Part shown: positions 33,430 to 42,136 of the stretch, one piece after another
Numbering within the stretch: position 1 is the stretch's first letter
How the letters are laid out: every line of letters starts with the position of its first letter
NCBI GenBank assembly: GCA_028700425.1
Contig: JAQVSP010000003.1
Coordinates: forward strand, 1-51,065
Source: Sphaerochaetaceae bacterium
GTDB taxonomy: Bacteria > Spirochaetota > Spirochaetia > Sphaerochaetales > Sphaerochaetaceae
Length of the DNA stretch: 51,065 nt
Direction: 5' to 3'
Program-made: the position numbers and the translations under genes
Notes under the pieces: generated by a model
Told to the model about the DNA's origin: nothing
Database searches by the model: none
The model's input: the letters and a program-made list of their open reading frames with translations, nothing else

Positions 33430-34278
33430 ATGGAAATCACAGCCACATTGATCAAGCAGCTTCGTGAGCAGACTCACGCTGGAATCATGGATTGCAAGAA
33501 GGCTCTTCAGGCCAGCAACGGAGATTTCGACGAGGCTGAGAAGTACCTGAAGAAGGTAGGACTTGCCGCTGTTGCCAAGAGAGAGGGCAGAGTCACCGAG
33601 TTTGGCGGCATCTTCATCGCAAGAAACGACAAGGCCATTGCAATGGTCGAGATCACCTGCGAGACAGACTTCGTTGCAAAGAACGAGTCCTTCAAGGCCA
33701 TGGGCAACGATGTTGCCAGGACAGTGGTCGAGAAAGGCTACACTGAGGCTGTCCCTGAGCTCGTAGAGAAGGTCAACGCACTCATTGCCACAATCAATGA
33801 GAACATGCTCATCAAGAACATCTACCTTCAGCAGATTGCAGATGATGAGTATGTCGTCTCCTACATTCATGGCGATGGGCTCATTGGAGTCGTTGTGACT
33901 ATCAAGGCTGCTGACAAGGCCGCCTATCAGAACGAGGCTTTCCAGAAGCTTGCATTCAACACAGCACTTCATGTTTGCGCAAGCGATCCTATGTTCCTTG
34001 ATGTCAAGGACATCCCTGAGGCATACACCGCAGAGCAGACCGAGATCTTCAATGCACAGGTCGCTTCCCTGGACAAGCCAGAGAACGTAAAGGCCGGCAT
34101 CGTCAGAGGCAAGCTCACAAAGCTCTATTCTGAGATCACCCTTCTCAAGCAGGAATTTGCCATCGAGAATGACGATCACGTCAGCGTTGAGGCTCTTTTT
34201 GCCAAGGTCGGCAAGGAGAATGGCTTCAAGGCTACAGTGACCAAGTACGTCAGATTCAAGGCTGGCGCAACGAACTAG
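33430..34278 (+). CDS. tsf: Elongation factor Ts
   Basis: A 282-residue nucleotide exchange factor for EF-Tu. The N-terminal UBA-like domain (TATLIKQLREQTHAGIMDCKKALQASNGDFDEAEKYLKKVG) and the core motif VEITCETDFVAKNESFKAMGNDVA are diagnostic; the C-terminal dimerisation part follows. The start is in a GAGGAG context made by the last codons of rpsB. A strong terminator lies 8 bases after the stop. Confidence 0.98.
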   Translation: MEITATLIKQLREQTHAGIMDCKKALQASNGDFDEAEKYLKKVGLAAVAKREGRVTEFGGIFIARNDKAIAMVEITCETDFVAKNESFKAMGNDVARTVVEKGYTEAVPELVEKVNALIATINENMLIKNIYLQQIADDEYVVSYIHGDGLIGVVVTIKAADKAAYQNEAFQKLAFNTALHVCASDPMFLDVKDIPEAYTAEQTEIFNAQVASLDKPENVKAGIVRGKLTKLYSEITLLKQEFAIENDDHVSVEALFAKVGKENGFKATVTKYVRFKAGATN

Positions 34279-34286
34279 CCTATCCA

Positions 34287-34322
34287 AGGCCGTCCCATAT
34301 ACAGGGGCGGCCTCTTTTTTTT
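34287..34322 (+). terminator. Intrinsic terminator abutting the frr ribosome-binding site
   Basis: A 10-bp stem (AGGCCGTCCC / GGGGCGGCCT, one T-G pair) with a 7-base loop is followed by CT and eight T in total. The AGGAG of frr begins at 34324. As at trmB, no promoter fits between terminator and start, so expression of frr-uppS-cdsA must rely on read-through or a promoter inside tsf. Confidence 0.92.
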
Positions 34323-34334
34323 CAGGAGTCTTAT

Positions 34335-34889
34335 ATGCAGCAGGTTTTGGAAAACACAGAGAGCAGGATGAGCAAGAGCGTAAGCTCGCTGGCTGAGAGC
34401 TATCAGGCTCTTCGCACAGGAAGAGCTTCAGCATCCCTTTTCGATAAGATCAAGGTTGACTATTACGGCCAGGAAACCCCTCTGAGCCAGGTAGCCTCCA
34501 TCGCAGTGCCGGAAGCTAGGCTGGTCGTCATCACTCCATGGGACAAGACTCTTCTCTCCCCCATTGAGAAGGCAATTCAGAAAAGCGAGCTTGGACTCAA
34601 TCCATCAAACGATGGCAAGCTTCTCCGCATTCAGTTTCCTCCACTCACCCAGGACAGGAGAAAGGAGCTAGCCAAGGTTGCCAAGACCGAGGCTGAAGGA
34701 GCCAAGGTGGCCATCCGCAACATCCGCCGCGATGCTATGGATGATATAAAGAAGCTCCAGAAGTCCGGCGACATATCCGAGGACCAGCAGAAGGAAGCCG
34801 AAGCCAAGATCCAGAGGATGACCGATCTCTACACAGCCAAGGTCGCTGAGACCCAGGCTGCCAAGGAGAAGGAGATCATGGAGATCTGA
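34335..34889 (+). CDS. frr: Ribosome recycling factor
   Basis: A 184-residue RRF that splits post-termination ribosomes with EF-G. ESRMSKSVSSLAESYQALRTGRASASLFDKIKVDYYG, PLSQVASIAVPEARLVVITPWDK and the C-terminal RRDAMDDIKKLQKSGDISEDQQKEAEAKIQRMTD are standard and the length matches. ATG 34335 is preceded by AGGAG directly after the terminator T-tract. It ends in a TGATG overlap with uppS. Confidence 0.98.
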   Translation: MQQVLENTESRMSKSVSSLAESYQALRTGRASASLFDKIKVDYYGQETPLSQVASIAVPEARLVVITPWDKTLLSPIEKAIQKSELGLNPSNDGKLLRIQFPPLTQDRRKELAKVAKTEAEGAKVAIRNIRRDAMDDIKKLQKSGDISEDQQKEAEAKIQRMTDLYTAKVAETQAAKEKEIMEI

Positions 34890-35563
34890 TGCATATCGGC
34901 TTGATCCTTGATGGAAATGGACGATGGGCCGCAAGACATGGCCTGCCAAGAGTGGCGGGCCATATCGAGGGGCTGAAGACCGCGAAGAAGATTGTTGCCG
35001 AGGCCGCAAGAAGGCCTGACATCGACTTCGTGACTCTCTATGTCTTCTCCACCGAGAATTTCCGGAGGCCTAAGACGGAGGTTGATTACCTTACCAATCT
35101 TATAGCCACCGCGCTTCCATCTGCAATGAAGTTCTACCGCGAGCATGGAGTGCGCGTGATAGTCAGGGGCAGACGGGATGATCTGACGGACCGGATGAGA
35201 CGCAAGATCGAGCAGACAGAGCAGATGACCAGCTCCTTTGACAAGGTCACCTGCATACTTGCCCTCAATTACGGCGGCCAGGATGAGATTGAGAGAGCTG
35301 TAAACGCCTTCATCAAGTCAAGCCCTGGCTCTATGATAACGGCCTCTGACATCAGGGCCTGCATGGAGCATCCTGAGATACCCCCAGTTGATATAATCGC
35401 CCGCTCGGCAGGCGAGAAAAGGCTGTCCAACTTTCTTCTATGGGACAGTGCATATGCTGAGCTTTACTTCGATGACAAGCTGTGGCCAGACTGGGACGAA
35501 GAGGACCTTGACCGCATAATCGAGGCCTACAAGACCAGAAACCGCAAGTATGGTGGACTTTAA
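34889..35563 (+). CDS. uppS: Undecaprenyl diphosphate synthase
   Basis: A 224-residue cis-prenyltransferase making the C55 lipid carrier for peptidoglycan. GLILDGNGRWAARHGLPRVAGHIEG is motif I with catalytic Asp9; LYVFSTENFRRPKTEV, LALNYGGQDEI, and the C-terminal ARSAGEKRLSNFLLWDSAYAELYFDDKLWPDW complete the family set (usually RTSGE..SNFLLWQ). The start is in TGATG with the frr stop. 37 bases separate it from cdsA. Confidence 0.97.
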   Translation: MHIGLILDGNGRWAARHGLPRVAGHIEGLKTAKKIVAEAARRPDIDFVTLYVFSTENFRRPKTEVDYLTNLIATALPSAMKFYREHGVRVIVRGRRDDLTDRMRRKIEQTEQMTSSFDKVTCILALNYGGQDEIERAVNAFIKSSPGSMITASDIRACMEHPEIPPVDIIARSAGEKRLSNFLLWDSAYAELYFDDKLWPDWDEEDLDRIIEAYKTRNRKYGGL

Positions 35564-35565
35564 GC

Positions 35566-35594
35566 TTTAACAAAACGCATTCTTAGGCTATCCT
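35566..35594 (+). promoter_or_regulatory. Internal leaderless promoter of cdsA
   Basis: TTTAAC (35566-35571), 17-base spacer, TATCCT (35589-35594), then 6 bases to ATG 35601. The -10 is imperfect, but position and spacing match the other leaderless promoters, and no Shine-Dalgarno is present. Confidence 0.4.
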
Positions 35595-35600
35595 TTGCCT

Positions 35601-36437
35601 ATGAAGACCTCATTTATACAGAGATTGCTCACTACTGTAATTGGCGTTCCCATGGTTTTTTCAATCATGGTATTCCTTCCGCAGGCTCATTTCCTAGGAA
35701 TCTCGCTTGTGGTGCTTGCATGCTCAATCCTTGGATCTATTGAGATGAGCCGCATTCTTCTTGGAAGGTTTCATCCGTTCTGCCTGCTTCCCAGCCTTAT
35801 AGTCATAGGCAGCTGGCTTGATCATAGCCTTGAGCTGCCCATAAGCCTGCAGCAGACCGCTCTATTTGCCTGCATACTTGTCTTTCTAGCCTTAGCCATC
35901 TTCACCGACCAGGACAATGGCTTCAAGGCTGTAAGATCCTCAGTGTCCAGCCTTGCGCTGATCACGCTGTATCCTTCGTACCTGCTTAGCTATCTCATTG
36001 AGATAGTCAACCTGGAGGTCGAGGCGCTGCAATCCAACTATCTTCTTCTCATATTCATAGCCCTGGTGTTCAGCAATGACATATTCGCCTATGTATTTGG
36101 CATGCTGCTGGGCAGAAAGAGCCAGGGCATAGTCAAGGTCAGCCCTCACAAGAGCCTGGCAGGCTTCATAGGCGGAGGGGCTTGCTGCATGGGCGTAAGC
36201 TGGCTGCTGTTCAGCATCTTCCTTCCACAGCTCAGCTGGGCTCTCAGCCTGGCTCTTGGACTGGGCATAAGCCTTGCCGCCAATATCGGGGACCTGGCTG
36301 AGTCTGCCTTCAAGAGAAGCGCCGGCATCAAGGACTCAGGAGCTGTCATACCTGGCAGAGGTGGAATCCTGGACTGCGTTGACAGCATCAGCTTCAGCGC
36401 ACCTGTCTTCTATCTGATGCTGGAGCTGGTCCTATGA
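35601..36437 (+). CDS. cdsA: Phosphatidate cytidylyltransferase
   Basis: A 278-residue polytopic membrane enzyme making CDP-diacylglycerol from phosphatidate and CTP. About seven hydrophobic segments; the CdsA signature near the C-terminus is clear: ANIGDLAESAFKRSAGIKDSGAVIPGRGGILDCVDSISFSAPVFYLML (S/AKR..KDSG..IPGHGG.LDR.D). The usual LDR is LDC here. ND in FSNDIFAYVFGMLLGRK is also typical. ATG 35601 lacks a Shine-Dalgarno; TTG 35595 is an alternative. Overlaps dxr by 4 bases. Confidence 0.93.
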   Translation: MKTSFIQRLLTTVIGVPMVFSIMVFLPQAHFLGISLVVLACSILGSIEMSRILLGRFHPFCLLPSLIVIGSWLDHSLELPISLQQTALFACILVFLALAIFTDQDNGFKAVRSSVSSLALITLYPSYLLSYLIEIVNLEVEALQSNYLLLIFIALVFSNDIFAYVFGMLLGRKSQGIVKVSPHKSLAGFIGGGACCMGVSWLLFSIFLPQLSWALSLALGLGISLAANIGDLAESAFKRSAGIKDSGAVIPGRGGILDCVDSISFSAPVFYLMLELVL

Positions 36438-37492
36438 AAAGAATCCTCCTTCTAGGGGCCACCGGCTCGATAGGCAGCACAGTGCTGAGATCCATCGAGC
36501 CCTACAAGGACCAGATTGGCCTTCATGGGGCCACAGGATTCTCAAGCCTCCAGGCCCTTGAAGGAATCAAGTCGATCTATGGCTGCAGGATAGCCTCTAG
36601 TCATGATGACATCATGGCTCTAATCGACTCCTGCAATTATGACCTGGTCATCAATGCCATTGCCGGCACTGCCGGCTTTGAATATTCGCTTAGAGCATGC
36701 AAGACCGGCATTCCTCTTGCCTTGGCCAACAAGGAGACCATAGTCCTTGGAGGCCGCCTAGCCCTCGATTCAGCAAGCCCTGTGATTCCCTTGGACAGCG
36801 AGCACTCAGCCATAGATCTTCTCATCAAGGCTCATGGAAGGAAGAATATCGACCGGATTCTCATAACTGCTTCAGGCGGTCCCTTTTTGGGCAGAGGCAA
36901 GGATGAGCTTAAGTCGATGACTGCAGAAATGGCTGCAAGGCATCCGACCTGGTCAATGGGGAGGAAAATCTCCATTGACAGCGCAACGCTTGCCAACAAG
37001 GCTCTTGAGATCCTTGAGGCCAAGGCCCTTTTCGATCTGCCCATAGAGGTTGTCATTCATCCTCAGAGCATAGTCCATTCCATGGTTCTGACCAAAAGCG
37101 GCCAGGTCTATGCCCAGATGAGCCCTCCCGACATGGCCTTCCCCATAGCCCAAGCCATTGTCAATGCTCTTGGAATCGAGCAGACAGCCTACCCTGCCCC
37201 AGTTCTCGATTTTGGCAGCCTTGACCTGCATTTCCAGCAGGGGCCCCAGGATGGATTCGTAGGGCTGGCAATGAGGATCAAGGACCAAAAGCAAAGCCTG
37301 AAAGCTGCCTTCCTTGCCTCCGATGAGGTTGCCGTCGAGGCCTTCTGCTCACATAGAATCGGATTTCTGGATATATTTGACATTGTGCAGCGGACTGTAG
37401 AAGGCTTTGAGCAAAGAGACCTTGCTAGTTCGCAGGATTGCCTGGATTGCCTTGAAGAGGCCAAGGAAAAGGCAAGGAGCCTCATTGGATGA
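36434..37492 (+). CDS. dxr: 1-deoxy-D-xylulose 5-phosphate reductoisomerase
   Basis: A 352-residue NADPH enzyme of the MEP isoprenoid pathway, feeding UppS. LLLGATGSIGSTVLRSI is the nucleotide-binding loop; LANKETIVLGG, DSEHSAI, ITASGGPF, HPTWSMGRKISIDSATLANKALEILEA, HPQSIVHSMV and SPPDMAFPIAQA are all family motifs including metal-binding Asp/Glu. A little shorter than E. coli Dxr (398). ATGA overlaps on both sides (cdsA and rseP) suggest tight coupling. Confidence 0.97.
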   Translation: MKRILLLGATGSIGSTVLRSIEPYKDQIGLHGATGFSSLQALEGIKSIYGCRIASSHDDIMALIDSCNYDLVINAIAGTAGFEYSLRACKTGIPLALANKETIVLGGRLALDSASPVIPLDSEHSAIDLLIKAHGRKNIDRILITASGGPFLGRGKDELKSMTAEMAARHPTWSMGRKISIDSATLANKALEILEAKALFDLPIEVVIHPQSIVHSMVLTKSGQVYAQMSPPDMAFPIAQAIVNALGIEQTAYPAPVLDFGSLDLHFQQGPQDGFVGLAMRIKDQKQSLKAAFLASDEVAVEAFCSHRIGFLDIFDIVQRTVEGFEQRDLASSQDCLDCLEEAKEKARSLIG

Positions 37493-38793
37493 GCAGCATC
37501 TTCTCCATCATCATCGGCATGGTGGCCATAAGCATCATGATACTCGTTCATGAGCTAGGCCACAGCCTGACTGGAAGGATCTTTGGGGTGCGAACAGAAG
37601 CCATAAGCTTTGGCTTTGGGCCTGCCATTGCAAAGTGGGGCAAGAAGATCGAGTATCGCATTGGGGTTTTTCCCTTCGGCGGCTACACTAAGCTCAAAGG
37701 CTCAAAGGATGTAGAGTCGTCACTGGCCAGGTCCCTGGATAGGATTGCGGCCTCTGACAGCGACAGCCTTTATGCAAAGTCCTCGCTTCAAAGGCTTCTG
37801 ATCTACCTTGGCGGACCGCTTTTCAACATCTTCTTCTCCTTGATATGCTTTTTCTTCCTGATGCTCATCGGCACAAGCCAGAACGTCTATGGGAACAAGA
37901 TAGCTCTTGCCTGCGACTATCCCAGGCTTTTCTCAGAAGCCTGCCTCAGTCCAAGAGAGGCAGGCCTCTTGACAGGAGACATAATAGTCAGGGTCAACGG
38001 CGTGGATACCGCAAGCTTCGAGGATATCAGCGCTGCCTTGAAAAAGGGAGACACTGCCTTGGTGGAGACCAGCTCCAAAAAGCAGTATGTCCTTGAGTCC
38101 CAGAACGGCCTCTTCGGGCTTTCACCCTTCATCGAGCCTGTAGTTGCGACAGTGAAGCTCAGAAGCCCAGAAAGGAATGCCGGCCTGAAGGCAAAGGACC
38201 GCATTGTCAGCATCAATGGCAAGAGAATAGGCAATATGCTTGATATTCTGATGATAGAGGCCACCGAAATTGAGATGATTGTCGAAAGGGACTCGAGCCA
38301 GGTCAAGCTGAGCTATGAGTCAGATGGCAAATGGAACTTCACTCTCTTGACTGACAAGGCCTTTGTGAAGGGCCTTGGGCTTGTGCAGAGCATAAAAGCC
38401 AGCTTCTCTGAGACCGCCAGGGAGCTGAAGGCTACAGTTGACGGATTCATTGGCTTCTTTGCTGGCGACAAGGACAAGAGCGATTCAATAACTGGCTCAA
38501 TAAGCGCTTCATCAAGCATTGGAGACCTTACATCTGAAGGCTTCAATGTTGACTTTGTTACAGGGCTCAGGACCTTGATATACGCCTTTGCAGGAGTCTC
38601 GATCTCATTGGCCGTTGCCAATCTTCTGCCCTTTCCATCGCTGGATGGCGGCTTCATACTCCTCTATCTCTTTGAGATAATAAGAGGCAGGAGCGTAAGT
38701 CCAAGGACCTTGGCAGTCTTTGAGTCCATGGGCTTTGTCTTCATTGCAATAATGCTGATTGCCCTGTCAATGGCTAAATATTTGATGATTTGA
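37489..38793 (+). CDS. rseP: Site-2 protease RseP
   Basis: A 434-residue intramembrane zinc metalloprotease. HELGH is at residues 21-25 in the first membrane helix, and the second metal-ligand motif NLLPFPSLDGGFIL lies in a C-terminal helix. Between are two PDZ-like stretches (SPREAGLLTGDIIVRVNGVDTASFEDIS; SPERNAGLKAKDRIVSINGKRIGNMLDI). In E. coli RseP cleaves RseA and signal peptides. The conserved place after dxr is common in bacteria. Its last 20 bases overlap the 3' end of convergent dnaB and no terminator is seen between them. Confidence 0.95.
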   Translation: MSSIFSIIIGMVAISIMILVHELGHSLTGRIFGVRTEAISFGFGPAIAKWGKKIEYRIGVFPFGGYTKLKGSKDVESSLARSLDRIAASDSDSLYAKSSLQRLLIYLGGPLFNIFFSLICFFFLMLIGTSQNVYGNKIALACDYPRLFSEACLSPREAGLLTGDIIVRVNGVDTASFEDISAALKKGDTALVETSSKKQYVLESQNGLFGLSPFIEPVVATVKLRSPERNAGLKAKDRIVSINGKRIGNMLDILMIEATEIEMIVERDSSQVKLSYESDGKWNFTLLTDKAFVKGLGLVQSIKASFSETARELKATVDGFIGFFAGDKDKSDSITGSISASSSIGDLTSEGFNVDFVTGLRTLIYAFAGVSISLAVANLLPFPSLDGGFILLYLFEIIRGRSVSPRTLAVFESMGFVFIAIMLIALSMAKYLMI

Positions 38794-40219
38794 TAGGCTG
38801 CTCGCAAGTGTCGAACCTAGCTATGCGGCCTACGAAGTTCATGAAGAAATGTCCTGTTGCTCCGTTTCGGTTCTTGGCGACAATTACCTTGATCTTCTGG
38901 ATTCCCCTCTTCTGATCGGCTTCAGAGACCTTGTAGTCATCAATATCCTCTTCAACCTCATGCTTCTTCTTGGCTTCCTCTATGGTCTCCTCGCTTGCCT
39001 TGTTGGCTTGCTTTTCAGGCCTATGAAGAAGAATGACCATGTCTGCATCCTGCTCTATGGCTCCAGTCTCCCTTAGGTCTGCCAGATCCGGCTCCTTGTG
39101 ATCCTTTGCCACCTGTCGGCCAACCTGGCTAAGGGCGCATACAGGCACCTTGAGCTCACGGCAAAGCTGCTTGAGAGACCTGGATACCTGGCTCATCTGC
39201 TCATAGCGCGGAATACGCGAATCCATGTCCGGGTCAATAAGGCCTATGTAGTCTATGAAGATGATCTGGACGCCATTCTCTCGCACAAGCTTGCGAGCCT
39301 GGCTTCTCAGCTCACGCAGCTTCATGTTTGGAGTATCGACAATGTAGAAGTTGGAGGTGTACATATTCTCGCTGACCACATTGATGATCTGGTCCTTCTC
39401 CTGACTGCTCACAGTGCCGTCCATGATCTTTCTAAGCCCGACATCGCTTTCAGCAGCTATCATCCTGTTGACTATGGAGTCCTTGTCCATTTCCAGGCTG
39501 AAGAAGCCAATGTTCACCTTGCCGTTCTCGCGAAAGGCCATCTTTCGCATGATGGAAATTGCCAGAGCGGTCTTTCCAACAGAAGGGCGTGCTCCGATGA
39601 TTGAATACTCTGAGTTCTTGAAGCCTCCAATCAAGGCATCAAGGTCCTCGAATCCTGTAGGAATTCCATTGAACTTTCCACTCTGGATCCTTTCTTCTAG
39701 CATTCTTATTGAATCGTTGAGCAGTCCCTGTATTGGATAGTACAGGTTTATAGCTGCAGCGTTCATGAGACGATTAAGCTTGCCTTCAAGCTCGTCTATG
39801 GTCTTGGATATATCCTGCGATCCATCATAGGCATTGGTTCTCATGAGATCGGAAAGCTCGATGGCCTTCCTTCTCATGGAGTTCTCCTTGATTATCTCGA
39901 CATAGGTCTGGGCGTTTGCTGTTGCAGGAGTCTGCTCGCTAAGGGAGCTGATGTAGGCTATTCCACCGCATTTCTGAAGAGCATCCTTGCTTTGCAGATA
40001 GTTCTTCAGGGTTATGATATCCAATGTAGCGCCTGGATTGTCAGGCTTGAAGTTCAGTATTGCAGCAAAGAGCGCAGAGTTCGCAGACTTATAGAAATCA
40101 TCAGGACCGATGCTTCCTTCAATCTGATCGACTATGGAGGGATCCAGCAGGATGGCTCCAAGCAGTGCTGCTTCCGCTTCTTGGTTATTTGGCGGTACGT
40201 TTGCGGGCAATTCGTTCAT
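38774..40219 (-). CDS. dnaB: Replicative DNA helicase DnaB
   Basis: A 481-residue hexameric replication helicase. The N-terminal domain (PPNNQEAEAALLGAILLDPSIVDQI) is standard. The RecA-like core has GARPSVGKTALAISIMRKMA (Walker A), NIGFFSLEMD, IIFIDYIGLIDPD (Walker B) and LRETGAIEQDADMVILLHR, and AKNRNGATGHFFMNFVGRIARF ends the family homology. An acidic/charged insertion near 415-450 is usual. ATG 40219 has GGAGG 7 bases upstream, just after the rplI terminator-like hairpin. No intein is seen. Confidence 0.97.
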   Translation of the reverse strand: MNELPANVPPNNQEAEAALLGAILLDPSIVDQIEGSIGPDDFYKSANSALFAAILNFKPDNPGATLDIITLKNYLQSKDALQKCGGIAYISSLSEQTPATANAQTYVEIIKENSMRRKAIELSDLMRTNAYDGSQDISKTIDELEGKLNRLMNAAAINLYYPIQGLLNDSIRMLEERIQSGKFNGIPTGFEDLDALIGGFKNSEYSIIGARPSVGKTALAISIMRKMAFRENGKVNIGFFSLEMDKDSIVNRMIAAESDVGLRKIMDGTVSSQEKDQIINVVSENMYTSNFYIVDTPNMKLRELRSQARKLVRENGVQIIFIDYIGLIDPDMDSRIPRYEQMSQVSRSLKQLCRELKVPVCALSQVGRQVAKDHKEPDLADLRETGAIEQDADMVILLHRPEKQANKASEETIEEAKKKHEVEEDIDDYKVSEADQKRGIQKIKVIVAKNRNGATGHFFMNFVGRIARFDTCEQPIKSSNI

Positions 40220-40240
40220 TCAAAACCTCCATAGACAATG

Positions 40241-40263
40241 AAAGCCCGGTTTTTAAGCCGGGC
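40241..40263 (-). terminator. Hairpin between rplI and dnaB
   Basis: On the minus strand: GCCCGG-CTTAAAAA-CCGGGC followed by TTTC, 18 bases after the rplI stop. The T-tract is short, so it is a weak terminator or attenuator, reducing transcription into dnaB relative to the ribosomal genes. The GGAGG of dnaB follows about 13 bases later. Confidence 0.65.
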
Positions 40264-40280
40264 CTTGACAGCAATTCAGC

Positions 40281-40898
40281 TTACTGCTGATCTGCCTGTG
40301 CCTCTGGCTCGGCAGCATCTTCAGCAGGTGCTTCAGCTGCCTCAGCTGCAGCAGCAGCGGCAGCAGCTGCAGCCTTCTTGGCTTCCTCTGCTTCCTTCTT
40401 GGCCTTCTCAGCAGCAGCCTTTTCAGCAGCTGCAGCGGCAGCCTTGACTACGGCCTCGCTCTCGACAACGATCTTCACAAGTGAAGTCTCATTTTCATAA
40501 AGGTGAACACACACTGTGTAGTTGCCAACAGCCTTGATGGCGTGAGTGGCGACCTCGATTCTCTTGCGATCCACTGTGATTCCGCGCTTTGCAATCTCTT
40601 CCTGGATCATGGCTGATGTGACAGAGCCGAACAGCCTTCCTGTCTCTCCAGCAGAAACGACGAGGTTGAGTGTCATAGAGTCCAGCCTCTCCTTCATGGA
40701 TGCTGAAGCAGCTCTCTTCTCTTCCTTGCGCTTCTCAATGGCCTCAGCCCTGCTCTTGAAGATCGCTTGGTTGCCCTTGTTGAAAAGTACCGCAGCGCCG
40801 GAGGGCAGCAGATAGTTTCTGGCATATCCGTCCTTCACAACTACGACGTCTCCCTCTTCTCCGAGGTTAGGTACATCTTGGTTCAGAATGATTTTCAT
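40281..40898 (-). CDS. rplI: 50S ribosomal protein L9 with Ala/Glu-rich tail
   Basis: A 205-residue bL9. The N-terminal domain MKIILNQDVPNLGEEGDVVVVKDGYARNYLLPSGAAVLFNKGN is diagnostic, the long connecting helix and C-terminal domain (LFGSVTSAMIQEEI) follow. From about residue 150 the protein continues in a 55-residue low-complexity tail (AAAEKAAAEKAKKEAEEAKKAAA...APAEDAAEPEAQ) not found in E. coli L9 (149 residues). AAGGAG precedes ATG 40898, which overlaps the upstream gene by 4 bases. Confidence 0.97.
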   Translation of the reverse strand: MKIILNQDVPNLGEEGDVVVVKDGYARNYLLPSGAAVLFNKGNQAIFKSRAEAIEKRKEEKRAASASMKERLDSMTLNLVVSAGETGRLFGSVTSAMIQEEIAKRGITVDRKRIEVATHAIKAVGNYTVCVHLYENETSLVKIVVESEAVVKAAAAAAEKAAAEKAKKEAEEAKKAAAAAAAAAAEAAEAPAEDAAEPEAQADQQ

Positions 40899-41830
40899 AA
40901 TGAAATCTCCTTATCTTTATTCTTTCGAAATCCAATCCATGTCTCAAGCACGCCTAGAAGCGGCAGGCCCGCGACAACCAATGCATTGGCCCCTGGGATG
41001 AAAGCCAGAAGCATCATCAACGACAAAAGAGCCTGCATTGTAGCCCTCTCATTCCTTTTCCTTTGCCAAAAGCAGACTATCGAAGCCCCCTGCACCGCAT
41101 AGAAGACGCTTATAACAAGCGCCAGGTTCCAGCATACACTGCTTACCAAGACATTCCAAGAGCCCAGGTAGCTGAAAAGAGCCAAAGCCCAGGATCCTAG
41201 GAAGGCCCAGATGAAGTACTCTGGAAGCCTTATGTCTGAACCCCAGTCCAGCCTGGCCTGTCTTGCCGCCAGCACAGATTCGCTGAACAGGATGTTGAAA
41301 CCCAATGCAGCGCACCCTGCCCCAGCCACAGAGTGGCTAAGCAGAAGGACCATGGCGTTCTTGACAGCGTCCTGGTCCACAGCCTCAGACATCCCGGTAA
41401 GCTGGAAGGAGACTTCCAGCATTGTATCGACGTATTGCATCGCAATTGCATCCTTGCTGAACCACAGGGAGAAAAGTCCCAGCAGCAGGCAGCAAAGAAG
41501 GCTTGAAGCCACGGTCCTGTAAACCTTGCTCATCCTTTGCTCAAGAGCCTCGTAGCACATGCAGCAAAGGCATATCATGCAAGGAAAGAAGGCAGTGAGG
41601 ATGACAACCGAGGTCGAGAATGCGCCAATGCTGGCAACAAGCTCCCAGGCTATCACTCCCACCATCTCGACCAGGAACAGGACGACCTTCTTCCAAGGCC
41701 TGTCCAGGCTTCCAGCTGACACCAGAAGCGGCACTGCAAAGACCAATGCGCCGACACTGAGCCTGGAAATGACCAGGCAGACCGCCATGGTCAAGCCCAG
41801 CCTCAAGGCCTTAGTCTGCTTTTCGGTCAA
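40895..41830 (-). CDS. DUF2232 (YybS-like) membrane protein
   Basis: A 311-residue polytopic membrane protein with about eight hydrophobic segments. Position between rpsR and rplI is where DUF2232/YybS proteins occur in Firmicutes and spirochaetes, and the ending FIPGANALVVAGLPLLGVLETWIGFRK fits that family (G......LP.L.GL.D...DFRK). Function unknown, probably a transporter-like component. ATGA overlaps at both ends couple it to rpsR and rplI. Confidence 0.75.
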   Translation of the reverse strand: MTEKQTKALRLGLTMAVCLVISRLSVGALVFAVPLLVSAGSLDRPWKKVVLFLVEMVGVIAWELVASIGAFSTSVVILTAFFPCMICLCCMCYEALEQRMSKVYRTVASSLLCCLLLGLFSLWFSKDAIAMQYVDTMLEVSFQLTGMSEAVDQDAVKNAMVLLLSHSVAGAGCAALGFNILFSESVLAARQARLDWGSDIRLPEYFIWAFLGSWALALFSYLGSWNVLVSSVCWNLALVISVFYAVQGASIVCFWQRKRNERATMQALLSLMMLLAFIPGANALVVAGLPLLGVLETWIGFRKNKDKEISL

Positions 41831-42123
41831 TTCTGCTTCTCAAATGGCAGATAAGCAAGCACACGAGCCTTCTTGATCTCGTTGGTGACAGCTCTCTGAT
41901 GCTTGGAGCAGCAGCCAGTGATCCTTGCTGGAAGAATCTTGCCTCTCTCTGTTGTATAGCGGCGAAGGAGCTCTGGATTCTTGTAATCCGGCTCTGTCTT
42001 CTGGCTGCAGAACTTGCAGATCTTCTTCTTGAAGGGGGCTCTCTTATTCATTCCGCCCTTGCGGTCCCTGTTGTAGCCGCCATTTCCTTCGTTATTCATT
42101 GATTCCTTATCATCGTGAAACAT
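41827..42123 (-). CDS. rpsR: 30S ribosomal protein S18
   Basis: A 98-residue bS18. NKRAPFKKKICKFCSQKTEPDYKNPELLRRYTTERGKILPARITGCCSKHQRAVTNEIKKARVLAYLPF is the whole family core. The cysteine set CKFC...GCCSKH is the zinc-binding (C+) form. An N-terminal extension of about 24 residues (DDKESMNNEGNGGYNRDRKGG) is disordered-like. AGGAG lies 6 bases before ATG 42123. Confidence 0.97.
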   Translation of the reverse strand: MFHDDKESMNNEGNGGYNRDRKGGMNKRAPFKKKICKFCSQKTEPDYKNPELLRRYTTERGKILPARITGCCSKHQRAVTNEIKKARVLAYLPFEKQN

Positions 42124-42136
42124 TTAAAACTCCTAA

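Noticed and set aside
33256-34434. 392-codon open frame on the minus strand antisense to rpsB end, tsf and frr start
   Set aside because: Fully antisense to two unmistakable translation genes, Leu/Cys/Ser-rich in a way produced by reverse-reading biased codons, and with no ribosome-binding site. A shadow frame.
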